A stretch of DNA of 10,664 nt, taken from contig BBXU01000356.1 in the NCBI GenBank assembly GCA_001598975.1, forward strand, positions 1 to 10,664. The letters run 5' to 3'. This document shows positions 9,301 to 10,664 of the stretch, piece by piece (positions within the stretch are counted from its first letter, which is position 1; the number at the start of each line of letters is the position of its first letter). The position numbers and the translations under genes are program-made. The stretch comes from Parachlorella kessleri (taxonomy: Eukaryota > Chlorophyta > Trebouxiophyceae > Chlorellales > Chlorellaceae). The notes below the pieces were generated by a model. The model was not told the origin of the DNA. It saw only the letters and a program-made list of their open reading frames with translations, and ran no database searches.

Positions 9301-10664
9301 ATCTGTCGACACAGCAGGCAGCAGCCCAGCTGAGCAACGCCAGGCGAGCAGCTCTGCACCAATTATTAGCGCTGAAGACATCCACGCTACGCTGCAGTCA
9401 GTGGCAGCCCAGCTGTCCAGCTCAGCGGAGGCCGAGGCACATGCGCCTATGCTGGACCACATTACTGGCCCTGGCACAGACTACAGCAGGCAAGTGCCTG
9501 GCTCTCCCTCCGTGCAAGCCCGAAAAGGTGCACCAGAGGCCCTCAGAGACGCCATGCTTGGCGGCGAGCTAGCAGCTCCCACTGCTTCAAGGCCCAGTAG
9601 CAGCCAGCCGGCAGGTTTTGGTGCCAGCAGCCAGGCGGAGTTCAGTAGACTTGCAGCAAACTCCACAGGAATTGTATTACATCCGGAACAGGGGGCCAGT
9701 ATTCAGGCTGGGCTGTCCCCTGAAGTCACACCTCCCTCCGCACCAACCCTCGGCTCCGGTGTTACACCACGGGTCAGCAGCAGCGCTGAAACAGTAGCAA
9801 GTGGCCGCTTCACAGCCCAGGTTACTGCATGGCCAGCCAACACAGTGCCGCCAACAGCACCGCAGGCGTTGCTTGAGCGGCAGACCCAGGCTCCGGTACA
9901 TGGGGAGGAAGCTGGGCAGGAGGTCATGCGGGTGAGCAGAAACGCAGATGTGGCCTTGCCTGGGTTAGTGCCGCCCTCAGCATCAACCCCTAGCAGCAGC
10001 CCGGGAGCAGCCAGCGGTGGAGCCGGGCGCGGTGGCCAGGTTGCAGTAACCGCAGATGGCACTGCACTGCCGCCGGATCTGAAGGGTCAGTTTGTGGAGC
10101 AAGAGGTGGACGTGGTTTTGGTGGCACAGCATGACAGAGAGACGGCAGCAGCTGGTGTGACAATGTCAGCCAGCCTGCAGTTAGTAGCAAGCAAGCTGCA
10201 TGGCAGCACGAAGGAGGAGACAGAGGCAGGCCCTGTCGGCCATACAACAGGTCCAGCCACCGTCTTGCGGGAGCTGGATCTGCTCTTGGAGAGGGCACAT
10301 GTTTCAAATACTGTAGCTGCAACAAGCATTGCTGAGCCTGCAATGCCTGTGGCTTCCTCCAGGCCTCTCGTGCAAGCAGCACAGGTGACAGCAGCAGCCA
10401 TTGCTGTTGGGCAACAGCGCGAACCGCTTTTGGCGAGGAATCCCGGCATTGAGCCAAGCCAGGCAAGCACCTCCGATGTTGCTGCTATAGCCAATGCTGT
10501 GCCTCCTGAGCAGCCAGCTCAAGGTATTGATGCCATCCTCTTGGAGCTTGAATCCCGGCTTAAAACCATCAGTGCTGGGTATGAGCAGCGTGGGGCGCAG
10601 CAGCAGGAGCCAGGCGGCGTTGCTGAGCCAGCAAGTGCTGGTGGCGAGAGCAGCGAAGGTTGGG
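6313..10664 (+). CDS. Large unrecognised protein with duplicated helical module and long Ala/Ser/Pro-rich regions, 3'-truncated
   Basis: I do not recognise this gene. Exons supported by phase: 6313-6402, 6495-6734, 6937-7802 and from 8030. The last join is a split AA|G codon across an excellent GTAAGT donor (7803). ATG 6313 is the first in-frame Met. Residues 7-41 and 87-121 are two copies of a helix (RNxLL...VD.I..LQ) followed by VDxxGLLWE[LI]D. From about 135 the protein is low-complexity and Ala-rich, with an Ala7 run. A helix-prone stretch (RAFAAREAQAAQDAV, then MQTVRRQLEHELRSV) spans the third intron, supporting that splice. Near 8811 coding switches from the 8031 frame to +1, where a Leu-rich coil containing LERNTLL begins. 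The stretch from about 9057 to the end is open in a third frame, with short helices such as VLRELDLLLERA and ILLELESRL in Ala/Ser/Pro-rich sequence. This suggests a disordered scaffold with short coiled coils; no enzyme motif is seen. The joins after 8811 are unresolved. Confidence 0.7.
6331..6527 (+). repeat. Module copy 1: RNxLL helix + GLLWELD, split by intron 6403-6494
   Basis: The helix half is encoded at 6331-6402, the VDVAGLLWELD half at 6495-6527. A 92-nt phase-0 intron (CTACAG|GTGGAG ... TTGCAG|GTTGAC) lies between LQ and VD. Hydrophobic spacing in the first half suggests an amphipathic helix or coiled coil. Confidence 0.75.
6663..6969 (+). repeat. Module copy 2: RNxLL helix + GLLWEID, split by intron 6735-6936
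   Basis: The helix half at 6663-6734 matches copy 1 at 14 of 24 residues, and the VDAHGLLWEID half at 6937-6969 at 9 of 11. The phase-0 intron (CTACAG|GTGCGA ... CTGCAG|GTTGAC, 202 nt) sits at exactly the same residue boundary as in copy 1, and the flanking exon bases are nearly identical. A genomic tandem duplication including the intron is the simplest explanation. Confidence 0.75.
7342..7362 (+). repeat. GCA/GCG trinucleotide run encoding seven alanines
   Basis: Six GCA and one GCG codon in a row encode Ala7 within the Ala-rich third exon. Shorter CAG/GCA runs occur nearby (for example about 7094-7107). Such runs are prone to length change between strains. Confidence 0.85.
8145..8222 (+). 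repeat. Degenerate tandem repeat encoding A-S-[IV]-G-P-A units
   Basis: In the 8031 frame the peptide reads ASVAPMASIGPAASIGQAG then TIGPASS, units of about six residues. At DNA level ATTGGGCCTGCA recurs exactly at 8169-8180 and 8205-8216, 36 nt apart. It is probably a flexible linker. Confidence 0.65.
8811..8969 (+). other. Coiled-coil coding segment in the +1 frame relative to the upstream exon
   Basis: Codons from 8812 read NQTLTLTLSLERNTLLMSHR, then a further helical stretch ending in CHLN before a GTATGC donor candidate at 8970. Over 8821-8880 this frame has G or C at 18 of 20 third positions, against 8 of 20 in the upstream frame (codons from 8820). The upstream frame ends FLARVLKAAQSF at 8810, and skipping one base (C8811) continues a Leu-rich helix smoothly. 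Either a one-base indel or an unplaced intron explains the switch. Confidence 0.55.
9057..10664 (+). other. Long open coding stretch (about 535 codons) running off the window, likely final visible exon of the module-repeat gene
   Basis: The frame with codons starting at 9059 (GAA GGA GGT) has no stop to the window end. The preceding in-frame stop is TAA at 9017-9019, so the left edge lies between 9020 and about 9059. Acceptor candidates are GTGCAG (ends 9056) and CATGAG (ends 9030); the latter, paired with the donor at 8970, keeps frame via AG|A but implies a 61-nt intron. Composition (Ala, Ser, Pro, Gly, Gln) resembles exons 3 and 4. An independent start at ATG 9026 is possible but less likely so close to the upstream coding sequence. 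Confidence 0.6.

Noticed and set aside
9249..9572. Plus-strand 107-codon frame
   Set aside because: It is overlapped by the uninterrupted frame from 9020 to the window end, which is far longer and has matching composition.

Overview
The window looks like nuclear DNA of an intron-rich, moderately GC-rich eukaryote, most likely a green alga (chlorophyte). The reasons are many short exons with GT-AG (and two GC-AG) introns of about 90-475 nt, strong TTGCAG/CTGCAG acceptors, CAG/GCA-rich coding sequence giving Ala/Ser/Gln-rich protein, and a carotenoid-cleavage oxygenase beside a bacterial-type PLP enzyme. The assignment to green algae is inference. There is no bacterial-style operon, and I see no tRNA or rRNA, CRISPR array or transposase gene.

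Layout: (1) Positions 1-176 are the end of an intron. (2) Positions 177-2522 (+) hold the last five exons of a carotenoid cleavage oxygenase of the RPE65/BCO superfamily; its 5' exons lie outside the window. All four internal introns could be placed by phase and homology. (3) Positions 2523-3254 are a convergent intergenic stretch without a recognisable gene. (4) Positions 3255-6075 (-) hold a complete seven-exon gene for a 421-residue class V aminotransferase-fold PLP enzyme (NifS/CsdA-like superfamily) that lacks the catalytic-cysteine loop of true cysteine desulfurases. (5) Positions 6076-6312 are a short region between two divergent start codons, probably a shared promoter. (6) From 6313 (+) to the window end runs a large unrecognised gene. 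It starts with two copies of a short helical module (RNxLL helix plus VDxxGLLWE[LI]D), each interrupted by a phase-0 intron at the same place. Long Ala/Ser/Pro/Gly-rich low-complexity exons follow, with short predicted coiled-coil segments between them. Its first four exons join cleanly; the reading frame changes near 8811, and the final open stretch (about 535 codons) runs off the window.

The three genes have no evident shared pathway. The most distinctive content is the duplicated-module scaffold-like gene, the two GC-AG introns among 13 resolved introns, and the desulfurase-like enzyme without the desulfurase cysteine.
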